Below, one piece after another: positions 54,319-62,538 of a stretch of DNA of 64,000 bases (position 1 is its first letter; every line of letters begins with the position of its first letter). The stretch is from Pedobacter sp. Leaf194 (GTDB taxonomy: Bacteria > Bacteroidota > Bacteroidia > Sphingobacteriales > Sphingobacteriaceae), in assembly GCF_001423945.1 (NCBI RefSeq), contig NZ_LMPU01000009.1, positions 186,416 through 250,415 on the forward strand, written 5' to 3'. The position numbers and the translations under genes were made by a program. The notes beneath the pieces were generated by a model that did no database searches, was not told the origin of the DNA, and saw nothing but the letters and a program-made list of their open reading frames with translations.

Positions 54319-54954
54319 TTAAACGAAACTCAAAACTTCATCCATATCCAACAGCATTAAGTTCATCCGCTCGGTTGCATGTTTTCTCCCTGTAATAATG
54401 TATACAAGTGATAGCTTACCATGTTCTTTCGTCATTTCCATCCTTTGAAAAGAAACTTCCGCACTGCTCATTTTATCTTCTAATCGCTCCAGCAATGCCA
54501 GTTCACTGCTTTTTAGGGTAATGGTTATTAACTTTTGCTTCCTAATTTTTGAGATGAGTGTTTCGACTCTGCTAACCATTAGCAGCACAAAAAGCGTAAT
54601 TACGGTGAGTGAAACGGCAAGCGCATGTAAACCTATTCCAGCCGTCATGCCGATTGCAGCTGCAGTCCATATAACTGCGGCGGTTGTTAACCCACGCACT
54701 GAAATTTTATCCTGAAAAATTACGCCTGCACCTATGAAGCCAATTCCTGTAATAATATTGGCAGAAATCCTATCATCGGTATCAGCCCCGTGCCCGGATA
54801 TGATGGTGAATATCGTTGAGCCAAGGCAAATTAATATGATGGTTCGAAAACCGGCCGATTTACTTCTATATTCCCTTTCGAAACCAATTGCGCCACCGCA
54901 TATTATAGATACGAGCATCGCGAAGAGGTCTTTCCATTCTACAGCAAAATCCAT
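54319..54954 (-). CDS. MgtC/SapB family membrane protein
   Basis: 211 residues with four or five membrane helices in the first 130. The family signature is clear: VSIICGGAIGFEREYRSKSA followed by GFRTIILICLGST, and ANIITGIGFIGAGVIFQ. The C-terminal 70 residues are a soluble ACT-like part. Members modulate F-type ATP synthase or magnesium/acid tolerance in the species studied; here the role is undetermined. Confidence 0.9.
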   Translation of the reverse strand: MDFAVEWKDLFAMLVSIICGGAIGFEREYRSKSAGFRTIILICLGSTIFTIISGHGADTDDRISANIITGIGFIGAGVIFQDKISVRGLTTAAVIWTAAAIGMTAGIGLHALAVSLTVITLFVLLMVSRVETLISKIRKQKLITITLKSSELALLERLEDKMSSAEVSFQRMEMTKEHGKLSLVYIITGRKHATERMNLMLLDMDEVLSFV

Positions 54955-55007
54955 CGTTGATTATGTTAAAACAAATACTAATTATTGGCGAGGCGAGCTA
55001 ATGTCGA

Positions 55008-55217
55008 CTAAATGCCGCGTGTTAATGGTGTTTCATCAGGAAAATCTGAATGCTCGTGTCTTTCATCAACAGCATCTTGCTTAAGATCTGGTTTTTCTGC
55101 AACCAGGCTTCCTTTTCCTGCAATTCCCCGATAGTCTGCCCCTTCGGGAAGTTCCGTTTCCCGAGACAAACTGCTATTACCTTCAATTGTCGATTTCTTT
55201 TCTCTTAAAATACTCAT
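55008..55217 (-). CDS. Small polar hypothetical protein
   Basis: 69 residues, no hydrophobic stretch, Glu/Lys/Asp-rich. The end (DFPDETPLTRGI) and LPEGADYRGIAGKGSL resemble a family of small proteins I recall from Pedobacter-like genomes, without a function. Upstream of it are about 165 empty bases; it is followed by MgtC on the same strand. Confidence 0.6.
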   Translation of the reverse strand: MSILREKKSTIEGNSSLSRETELPEGADYRGIAGKGSLVAEKPDLKQDAVDERHEHSDFPDETPLTRGI

Positions 55218-55384
55218 AATAAATTCAACTTAACTTATTCAATCACGTTAGTTTATTTTAAAACGCATTGCAAAAAGAAAAGGTTTATGAACTTCTACGG
55301 CATTTATTGCGGCTTTTACGCAATGACTTTTTATTCTCTTGCAACTCAATGGAGATTGTAAAATACCATCAAACCGAGCAAACC

Positions 55385-56347
55385 TTACTTATTTCCTTTT
55401 AACATTGGCAACACACCATTGCCAAAATCTTCAATAAAATCTCGCTGATTTCTGTTTACATTGTGGAGTATAATTCTATCGAAACCCATGCCCAGGTAAT
55501 CCTCTATCCATTTGCGGTGTTGGTTAAGGTCATCAGATATTAGCACATGTTCATCCATTTGCGACTGGCTAACCAATTCTGCCGCAGCATCAAAGTGGGC
55601 AACAGTAGGGAGCTCGCCCAAAACGCTTCCCTGAAAAATATTTCCACGCCACTGGTGGTAGGCGCCCAAGATTGCTTCTTCTTTGTTTCTGGCGTACGAT
55701 AGCTGTACTTTAAGGTATATTGGTTTTTTTTCACCACCGTTAGATTTGAAGGCTTGAACAAGTTCCTTAAGTTCTTGTTTGGGCTTGTGGGTAGTGACCA
55801 GTCCGTCTGCCCATGATGCCGCCCATTTCGCCGTTTCCGAACCAACAGCTGCACAAAACAGGTTTGGAACCTTTTCGGGCAGTGTATAAAGCCTGGCATT
55901 TTCTATTGATATAATCCCCTTCCGCGAAACAATAACACCCTTTAATAATTCGCTTATTATTTCGTAGCATTCTAGCAACCTTGCATTTCTGACTGACTTT
56001 TCGGGCCATTTTTCACCCGTTATGCTTTCGTTGAGCGCTTCCCCGCTACCCAAGGCAACTACTAAACGACCGCCAAACATTTCATTTAATGTAGCGATGG
56101 CCTGAGCCACAATGGCGGGGTGGTAGCGCTGACCCGGCGCACAAACCATACTGTACGGAACGGAAGTTGCAAGCATTGCAGCCCCAAGCCACGCAAATGC
56201 AAACCCACTCTGGCCCTGCCGCTCGCTCCACGGATGAAAGTGATCTGATGAAGATATAGCTTCGAAGCCAGCTTTTTCAGCAAGAATAACGTAATCTAAC
56301 AATTCACTAGGTTTGAATTGCTCATGAGATGCGTGATATGCAATCAT
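55385..56347 (-). CDS. Luciferase-like flavin oxidoreductase, TIGR03885 type
   Basis: 320 residues with the luciferase-like monooxygenase barrel: GFEAISSSDHFHPWSERQGQ near residue 35 and AIATLNEMFGGRLVVALGSG near 85, VSRKGIISIE near 140. This fits the non-F420 group I recall as TIGR03885, which are flavin-dependent enzymes of unknown substrate. 44 bases separate it from the MBL-fold gene upstream on the same strand, so they may be co-transcribed. Confidence 0.85.
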   Translation of the reverse strand: MIAYHASHEQFKPSELLDYVILAEKAGFEAISSSDHFHPWSERQGQSGFAFAWLGAAMLATSVPYSMVCAPGQRYHPAIVAQAIATLNEMFGGRLVVALGSGEALNESITGEKWPEKSVRNARLLECYEIISELLKGVIVSRKGIISIENARLYTLPEKVPNLFCAAVGSETAKWAASWADGLVTTHKPKQELKELVQAFKSNGGEKKPIYLKVQLSYARNKEEAILGAYHQWRGNIFQGSVLGELPTVAHFDAAAELVSQSQMDEHVLISDDLNQHRKWIEDYLGMGFDRIILHNVNRNQRDFIEDFGNGVLPMLKGNK

Positions 56348-56391
56348 GCCTGGTTTTCTATATTATATAAATTTTAGCTTGATAATTAATG

Positions 56392-57219
56392 TTAGACAAA
56401 ACGTCCATGCTCAGGAATAGCAATGGTATCAAAATCGTCTGCAAGTTTTTTTAATCCCAGCCTAAGCGACGCCCCTTTCATGGATTGCCCATGACCTGCT
56501 ATTACAACAGCCGGGCGAAGATCCCGAAGTTTTTTTACGGTTTCCCATGCGGCCTGCCAATCAGTTGTAAGGTATCTTGGCGGTCCGTGTACTTCCCGTT
56601 TTTGTACAAGCACTTTATAAAAAGAATCCTGTCTCACGGTTACAAAAGCATCTCCAGCAATTAAAATTCTGTCTTTTTCACGAAAAAAGGCTACTTGCCC
56701 GGGAGCATGCCCCGGGGTATGTATCCAACGCCAATCCGAAAGTTCGGGTAAGCTCCCATCTGGCGGGTATGCAGTTACATGCCCGGTTATGTCAATTGGC
56801 TCGTTTGGGTAAAGCGCTGAAAGCTTTGCCAAGATACCACCCTCAACTGTGCTATCCGGTTCCGGATAGGCTTGCTTACCTGTTAGAAAGGGCAGTTCCA
56901 ATTCGTGGGCGTAAACAGGTACCGGCCATTGCTCCAAAATCTTAACGATACCACCAACATGGTCGAAATGCCCATGGGTTAAAAAAATTGCCTTCGGCGG
57001 CTTTCCCTTACCAAACCTATTTTCTGCTGCCTCAATAATTTCTTCGCCACATTTGGGCATGCCACAATCAATCAAAAACCAATCTCCGTCTGGCTTGCCC
57101 AGCATAATTACATTTACGATTTGATTGGTGTAATAATAAACATCTTCCACAATGCCTTTTCCGTTTCCGCTTGAAAATGAAGTCATTGGGATCATGTGAT
57201 TGTCGCTGCTTTGTTTCAT
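56392..57219 (-). CDS. MBL-fold metal-dependent hydrolase
   Basis: 275 residues, cytoplasmic. The metal site is complete: THGHFDHVGG near residue 80, HTPGHAPGQ with the third His near 166, AGDAFV with the bridging Asp, and a last His in AGHGQS. The two-metal fold covers glyoxalase II-like and many other hydrolases; substrate unknown. It precedes the luciferase-like gene and follows the small membrane protein gene by 20 bases. Confidence 0.9.
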   Translation of the reverse strand: MKQSSDNHMIPMTSFSSGNGKGIVEDVYYYTNQIVNVIMLGKPDGDWFLIDCGMPKCGEEIIEAAENRFGKGKPPKAIFLTHGHFDHVGGIVKILEQWPVPVYAHELELPFLTGKQAYPEPDSTVEGGILAKLSALYPNEPIDITGHVTAYPPDGSLPELSDWRWIHTPGHAPGQVAFFREKDRILIAGDAFVTVRQDSFYKVLVQKREVHGPPRYLTTDWQAAWETVKKLRDLRPAVVIAGHGQSMKGASLRLGLKKLADDFDTIAIPEHGRFV

Positions 57220-57239
57220 AATATTGGCAAGCCTATAAT

Positions 57240-57494
57240 TTAAGGTTGAGGATTTTCCTGATCGTGGCCCTGTGTTTTCACAATTTTATTATATATTCCA
57301 AGAAGCAGAAATGGCGCCGCCCATTGGCCAACAAAAAGTGCATTATGCTGATGCCCCAAACATTTTAGCGTTAAAGAAACACCCATAGAGGCTAGAGCAG
57401 CCCATAAAAAAGTATCCGATGGTAGTTTAGATGTTTGTTCTTCAATTGCGGTAGCAACTTTGCCTTCGCTGTGCGATTTACTTTGCGATTCCAT
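57240..57494 (-). CDS. Small membrane protein
   Basis: 84 residues from ATG 57494; a longer reading upstream lacks support. Two membrane helices at about 30-47 (TFLWAALASMGVSLTLKCLG) and 54-72 (ALFVGQWAAPFLLLGIYNKI), with polar ends. I recall this type as a short Bacteroidetes protein without function. It begins a three-gene minus-strand run with the MBL and luciferase-like genes. Confidence 0.7.
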   Translation of the reverse strand: MESQSKSHSEGKVATAIEEQTSKLPSDTFLWAALASMGVSLTLKCLGHQHNALFVGQWAAPFLLLGIYNKIVKTQGHDQENPQP

Positions 57495-57766
57495 AAACTT
57501 AATTTTAATGAGGTTCTGTTTAATTAAATTGATTATAATTCGAGCGCCCATTCTTAATACAAGAAGTTTTTGAGAAATGTTCAAGCTTTTTTCACAACAG
57601 GTATTTCACTTCGAAAAGTAGTATTTATAGCAAAAGCAACACCACGAAAGGCTTAAAACGAAAGATGATGTGGCAGTTTCCAACGAGGATCAATAAGTTG
57701 TTTACCTGTAGATTTACATCCATCAACAGAAAAACCGCGGGATACCGATGTAGAGGACATGTAAAT

Positions 57767-58480
57767 TTACTTTTCGGCCAGGGTGAAACGGACGTTTTCA
57801 ATGTCGGAATTTTTGAGGAGCGTCCGGAACTCTTCATCATTTTTGAACTGCAACTGTTCTATTTTTCTTCTTTCAAAGCCAATCTCAAACTTGCCTACCG
57901 CGAATGGCCAGGGTTCGACTATAATGGATTCTTTACTTTGAAATAAGCTATAGGGCGTACCGTCCGGCCCGCAACTTATTTCTATCCTTCTCCCTTCGGG
58001 TGGAATTTGTGACTGACAAATGAGGAGGGAAAAAGCATCGCAAAATTCGAGAAGTTCGTAGGCCATGTCGAGTTCTTTTTTTTCTACCCCGGCATCTGAT
58101 AGCCAATGTTTTTCCTGTTTTTTTAAATTTGAAATAAATTCTTTTGCCAGAGGATCATCACCATGCGTGAACCTGATATGCCGGTTAATTAACAGCGCAA
58201 TAAAACGGCTTTTTGTAAGGGCCATATCCAGCAAGCGTGTGGAAGCATCCAAATCGAAACTAGTCTCTTTAAAATTAATTGGCGCTCCATTTTCATCGAT
58301 AAGCGGATTGCGTTCAAATTCATTGAAAACATCATCATGTTCTGCGGTGGCAATCAGGGTTTCAATCCACCTGTCTGGCTGATTCGAAAGCTTCCATCTG
58401 GCACAAATTTGGCCCGCAAGCAAACCATGGGAACGCTGGGTAATAATTTGCCAGCCATTTTCTGTATATGTTGTAATCAT
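57767..58480 (-). CDS. DUF3891 family protein
   Basis: 237 residues, cytoplasmic. The family pattern is visible: QIITQRSHGLLAGQICARW at the start, ATAEHDDVFNEFERNPLIDE near 46 and RHIRFTHGDDPLAKEFI. Conserved His and Asp residues suggest a metal-dependent HD-like fold, but activity is unknown. It stands alone between small genes. Confidence 0.85.
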   Translation of the reverse strand: MITTYTENGWQIITQRSHGLLAGQICARWKLSNQPDRWIETLIATAEHDDVFNEFERNPLIDENGAPINFKETSFDLDASTRLLDMALTKSRFIALLINRHIRFTHGDDPLAKEFISNLKKQEKHWLSDAGVEKKELDMAYELLEFCDAFSLLICQSQIPPEGRRIEISCGPDGTPYSLFQSKESIIVEPWPFAVGKFEIGFERRKIEQLQFKNDEEFRTLLKNSDIENVRFTLAEK

Positions 58481-58671
58481 AGTTGTAACTAAATGTTTGA
58501 TTACAACATTGTACTGAAAGATAAGTTCGGAGGGCTAAACAAATAGTTTTAAAGCCTGTATCCAGAGAATTTTTGCTTCCAGGTGACTGGAAAGTTGGCA
58601 AAAAAAATAGTTTTCAAACAAGCATCCTTGGGAAAAACCAAACCAATGCTTAAAAAGCGTGTTAATAAAGC

Positions 58672-58860
58672 ATGGATGATAAATCAAAACAAGATGGTCG
58701 TGATGATGCTAAAGTAGATTTGAACGACCCAAACGAGGTTGCTTATGCTGCTCAGGAAGCAGGCGTATCTTCAGTGGAATATAAAAAGTACGCAACTGAA
58801 TCCGGAAGCAGTTCACGGGCGGCAATTGCTGCGCATATTAAAAAAATAAAAGCCTCATAA
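58672..58860 (+). CDS. DUF3606 protein
   Basis: 62 residues, polar: DDKSKQDGRDDAKVDLNDPN at the start, then AAQEAGVSSVEYKKYATESG. This is the usual DUF3606 pattern and length. Function unknown; often found near other small stress-associated proteins. It ends at a strong terminator. Confidence 0.85.
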   Translation: MDDKSKQDGRDDAKVDLNDPNEVAYAAQEAGVSSVEYKKYATESGSSSRAAIAAHIKKIKAS

Positions 58861-58862
58861 AA

Positions 58863-58903
58863 AAGGTTGTGTATTAAGCCAATCGCTTAATACACAACCT
58901 TCT
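58863..58903 (+). terminator. Long-stem terminator after DUF3606
   Basis: A perfect 17-bp stem, AAGGTTGTGTATTAAGC with GCTTAATACACAACCTT and a 5-base loop (58863-58901), starts 2 bases past the stop. The T tract after it is short, so it may also block entry from the other side. Confidence 0.7.
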
Positions 58904-59135
58904 ATCAGTTAATAAACAATCTGTTTCCCCGCCCGGTAATATACCTCAGCAATCGTTTTTTGTAAACTCTACACAATTTCCGCCCGTTTTACCTGCATAT
59001 CGAAATTTAATTTCTTGTGTAGTTATCAGGAATCTTTTTAAAAAACGCCGATTGTTTGAACCATCTTTCAAGCACCAAAAATGCACATTCAATTATGCGC
59101 TCAAATCAAGTGTTTTTCTGCCTTGGGTGCTAATG

Positions 59136-59675
59136 CTACTCCTTGGGTAGCTTCTCTCTAATTCTTGAAATGTACTTCTGCCGGTAGAAAATATCTTTTA
59201 TAGACGATAATAATGCGTCCGCAGTTTCAGGATTTTCATCAAACTGTTTCGTAAGGCCATCCAGTTCATCATTAAGTTGCTGTTCAATTGCATTAACGTC
59301 GGCATTTACCTGATGTAGTTTTTCTGGGTCGGGCTCGAACTGTAAATCCATCAGGGCTTCATTTACATCCATCATGTCCATCAAAAAAGATTGAGGCAAC
59401 TGATAGCCTTCATCTGTTTCAACAATGCCTTTAAGTTCCAAAACATATTTCAATCGCTTTTGAGGGCTACTTAAAACTTGATAAGCTTTATTATTTAAGG
59501 TTGATAAATGTAAAACTTCCTGTTGCTTCTCTTCACTTTCATTTGCGAAAAAATCGGGATGAAACTTTTTGCTGAAGGCATAAAATTTAGATTTTACAAC
59601 ATTTAAATCTGGATGAAACCGTACCGGCAGTTCATAAAATTCAAAATAGTTTGGAATGTTTTTTTGCTCCGACAT
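59136..59675 (-). CDS. hscB: HscB-type co-chaperone for iron-sulfur cluster assembly
   Basis: 179 residues. A J-domain occupies the first 75 residues (FEFYELPVRFHPDLN, then SKFYAFSKKFHPDFF with the HPD motif, then NNKAYQVLSSPQKRLKYVLE). The C-terminal helical domain begins near 95 (LPQSFLMDMMDVNEALMDLQ). It would stimulate HscA in transfer from IscU. The partner genes are not in the window. Its own promoter is needed because a terminator lies just upstream. Confidence 0.88.
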   Translation of the reverse strand: MSEQKNIPNYFEFYELPVRFHPDLNVVKSKFYAFSKKFHPDFFANESEEKQQEVLHLSTLNNKAYQVLSSPQKRLKYVLELKGIVETDEGYQLPQSFLMDMMDVNEALMDLQFEPDPEKLHQVNADVNAIEQQLNDELDGLTKQFDENPETADALLSSIKDIFYRQKYISRIREKLPKE

Positions 59676-59683
59676 TGCGTATA

Positions 59684-59728
59684 AATTAAAAAGCCGCAGC
59701 CATTAGAATTAAAACTAATAACTGCGGC
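59684..59728 (-). terminator. Terminator of the dxr-rseP unit
   Basis: GCCGCAG (59693-59699) pairs with CTGCGGC (59722-59728), and ATTAG with CTAAT inside. On the minus strand a T-rich run follows. It separates rseP from hscB, which starts 9 bases beyond the region. Confidence 0.65.
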
Positions 59729-59746
59729 AATGCTATAAAATTAGTT

Positions 59747-61063
59747 TTACTTGCCAAATATTTTTAAGATGTCATTACCAAAGGCAAACACCATCAAACT
59801 TATTAAGATTACAAAACCGGCAATTTGCGCTTTCTCAAGTACTTTTTCGCTCACAGGTTTACGTTGCACCATTTCAATAAGCAGAAAAACTACATGGCCT
59901 CCATCTAAACCCGGAATAGGCAATAAATTCATAAAGGCAAGTGCCATTGAAATTAAGCCTGTTAAAGTCCAGAATTTAAGCCAGTCAAAGGTGCTACCAT
60001 AAACTTTTGCAATACCAATCGGGCTGCTGATGTTACGGGCACTAACTTTACCGGTAATCATTTTACCTATGCCTTTTGCATTGTCGGCAAAAGTGCTCCA
60101 TGCCATATTAGCGCCAACAGGAAGTGCCGCAAAGAAGCCGTAATTAATTGTTTTACGTTTTATTTCATCGAAATCCGGGAAATAACCAATCGCACCTGCG
60201 GTATCAACCTGTACGTTTATTTGCAAAGGCTTGCCATTTCTGTCGATCGATAAAGCAACCATTTTACCCTTTTTCTTCATTACTAAAGGCTTCGCTTCAT
60301 CCTGATAAGTTACAGGTACTCCGTCTACGGCTTTGATTTTATCACCAGGCTTAACCCCGGCTTTAATTGCACCGTACCCAGCCATTAAACTGTCTGCTGT
60401 TGCAGTGTATCTAGGCTCAACAAAAAGGCTTTTTCCATCAGCTACCTTATTCAGGAAATCATCAGGAACTTTAATCTCGATGGTTTTATCACCACGGATA
60501 ACCGTTAATGTTGTGTTACCCATAAGCACTTTTGAGCTTTTCAGTTCTTCAAAGCGGATAACCTTGTTACCGTTAATGGCCAAAATCTTATCACCATTTC
60601 TCAGTCCGATATCAGCCGCTACTTTTCCAACCTGAATACCATGTACAACCGCACTGTTTGGGGTAAAGGTTTCACCATATTTAAAAGTAAGCACCCAAAA
60701 AATAACAATACCAACAATAACGTTAACGATAATACCACCAAGCATCACAATTAAGCGCTGCCAGGCTGGTTTCGAGCGGAACTCCCAAGGTTGCGCAGGT
60801 TGTGCGAGTTGCTCAGTATCCATGCTCTCATCTATCATCCCGGCAATTTTAACATAACCGCCCAAAGGCAACCATCCAACTCCGTATTCAACATCCCCTT
60901 TTTTGAAACTGAAAAGTTTGAAACCCCATGCATCAAAAAACAGATAAAACTTTTCTACTTTAATTCCAAATGCCCTGGCCGCAAGAAAATGCCCTAGTTC
61001 GTGTAATATAACTAATAAAGACAATCCAAGCAGCAGCTGCCCCGCCATAATCAATCCATTCAT
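59747..61063 (-). CDS. rseP: Site-2 protease RseP
   Basis: 438 residues with four or so membrane helices. The zinc motif HELGH is at about residues 21-25. The second motif is LPIPGLDGGH near 385 with the third ligand Asp. Two PDZ domains lie between (VGKVAADIGLRNGDKILAIN, then IKAGVKPGDKIKAVDGVPV). It cleaves membrane-bound anti-sigma factors or signal peptides within the membrane. The gene directly upstream is dxr, a common neighbour in many bacteria. Confidence 0.94.
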   Translation of the reverse strand: MNGLIMAGQLLLGLSLLVILHELGHFLAARAFGIKVEKFYLFFDAWGFKLFSFKKGDVEYGVGWLPLGGYVKIAGMIDESMDTEQLAQPAQPWEFRSKPAWQRLIVMLGGIIVNVIVGIVIFWVLTFKYGETFTPNSAVVHGIQVGKVAADIGLRNGDKILAINGNKVIRFEELKSSKVLMGNTTLTVIRGDKTIEIKVPDDFLNKVADGKSLFVEPRYTATADSLMAGYGAIKAGVKPGDKIKAVDGVPVTYQDEAKPLVMKKKGKMVALSIDRNGKPLQINVQVDTAGAIGYFPDFDEIKRKTINYGFFAALPVGANMAWSTFADNAKGIGKMITGKVSARNISSPIGIAKVYGSTFDWLKFWTLTGLISMALAFMNLLPIPGLDGGHVVFLLIEMVQRKPVSEKVLEKAQIAGFVILISLMVFAFGNDILKIFGK

Positions 61064-61091
61064 ATGCTCTTACAATATTTTATGTTAGATG

Positions 61092-62321
61092 TTAAAATAT
61101 ACTTTTTGTTACTAATTCGGCCGCTAAGATACGGCTATGTTTGTCAGTTTCTAAATAATCGGCCAATTGTGGTGTTTCTATGAAATTGATATCTAACATA
61201 CAGCGTTCAATAACATCACTCATTTGAAGAAACCCAATCCTATCTTTTAAAAATGCCTCTACCACAACTTCGTTCGCCGCGTTTAAAATACATGGCATGT
61301 TCCCACCTTTTTTTATTGATGTGAATGCAAGTTCCAGATTTCTAAACGTTTCCCGGTCTGCCTGCTGGAAGCTAAAGTTTGGGTAATCCAGAAAATTAAA
61401 ACGCTTAAAATCATTTTTTAGCCTGTCGGGATAATTTAAGGCATACTGAATTGGCAATTTCATATCCGGAACACCCATTTGCGCTTTCATCGAACCATCT
61501 CTAAACTGAACTATAGAATGAATGATTGATTGCGGATGGACAATAACGTCAATCTGGTCTACTTCTAGGTTGAACAGCCATTTCGCTTCGATAACTTCCA
61601 AACCTTTGTTCATAAGCGAGGCAGAATCTATGGTGATTTTTGCGCCCATTACCCAATTGGGATGCTTTAAAGCCTGTTCTTTCTTAACCGTAGCTAAGAA
61701 ATCCCCGTTTTTGCCTAAAAAAGGCCCGCCCGATGCAGTAAGGTAAATCTTTTCAATTTCATTATTTTCCTCACCAACCAGGCACTGAAAAATTGCAGAA
61801 TGTTCTGAATCAACCGGAAGGATTTTTACTTTATGTTGTATCGCCAGTTCGGTAATATATTTGCCTGCTACAACCAAAGTTTCTTTATTTGCAAGCGCTA
61901 TACTTTTGCCCGCTCTTATCGCCTCTATTGTTGGCTTTAACCCAACAGAACCCATTAACGCCGTTAGCACAACATCGCTTTGAGGGTAAGCCGCTACTTC
62001 TGACAATGCAGCCTCGCCAGCCAAAACCTGAATGTTAAAAGGTGCTAAAGCATCTTTCACATACAAATATTGGCTTTCATCACAAATTACTACGGTTTCA
62101 GGTTTAAACGCTTTCGCCTGCTGGATAAGTAATTCCGAATTTTTTAACGCAGATAATACCGAAACTTTAAAAATTGCCGGATGGTCACGAATAACCTCGA
62201 GTGCCTGGGTGCCTATGCTCCCTGTGGAGCCTAGTATGGTTATGTTTCTAATGGAATGTTTTGTTGATGTATTGCTCAATTGTTGTTCTTCCTCTCGTAT
62301 TTGAAGGTTTCTTATTTTCAC
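61092..62321 (-). CDS. dxr: 1-deoxy-D-xylulose 5-phosphate reductoisomerase
   Basis: 409 residues from GTG 62321. Makes MEP from DXP with NADPH and a divalent metal, the first committed step of isoprenoid synthesis by the MEP route. Motifs: ITILGSTGSIGTQALEV (NADPH), ANKETLVVAGK, VDSEHSAIFQCL with metal ligands Asp and Glu, TASGGPF, and INSASLMNKGLEVIEA-like IDSASLMNKGLEV. The start is uncertain: 28 residues precede the usual N-terminus, with a TTG 14 codons further in as an alternative. Confidence 0.93.
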   Translation of the reverse strand: MKIRNLQIREEEQQLSNTSTKHSIRNITILGSTGSIGTQALEVIRDHPAIFKVSVLSALKNSELLIQQAKAFKPETVVICDESQYLYVKDALAPFNIQVLAGEAALSEVAAYPQSDVVLTALMGSVGLKPTIEAIRAGKSIALANKETLVVAGKYITELAIQHKVKILPVDSEHSAIFQCLVGEENNEIEKIYLTASGGPFLGKNGDFLATVKKEQALKHPNWVMGAKITIDSASLMNKGLEVIEAKWLFNLEVDQIDVIVHPQSIIHSIVQFRDGSMKAQMGVPDMKLPIQYALNYPDRLKNDFKRFNFLDYPNFSFQQADRETFRNLELAFTSIKKGGNMPCILNAANEVVVEAFLKDRIGFLQMSDVIERCMLDINFIETPQLADYLETDKHSRILAAELVTKSIF

Positions 62322-62538
62322 TATGCAAATGTTTTTTTTCTTTTGCTAAGAAATGTTGAGTCTACGTGTTTTTGAAGGTTAAAAATCAATGAAATTTTTA
62401 ACTTTTCGTTTGTATATTTTATTAGTTGTGAATTTCTTTTAGGCAAAACTTTTAGTTTCGAAGAAGTCATTTGCTTTCCATCTTTGTGAAACTCAGGTCT
62501 CAACCTCTAGATAAACACTGTTTATTGAGGTCAAACAC
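62322..62538. other. Intergenic region between GH3-like gene and dxr
   Basis: 217 bases, AT-rich. No convincing gene, -7 box or hairpin was seen. It must contain the 3' end of the GH3-like transcript and possibly the dxr promoter. Confidence 0.35.
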
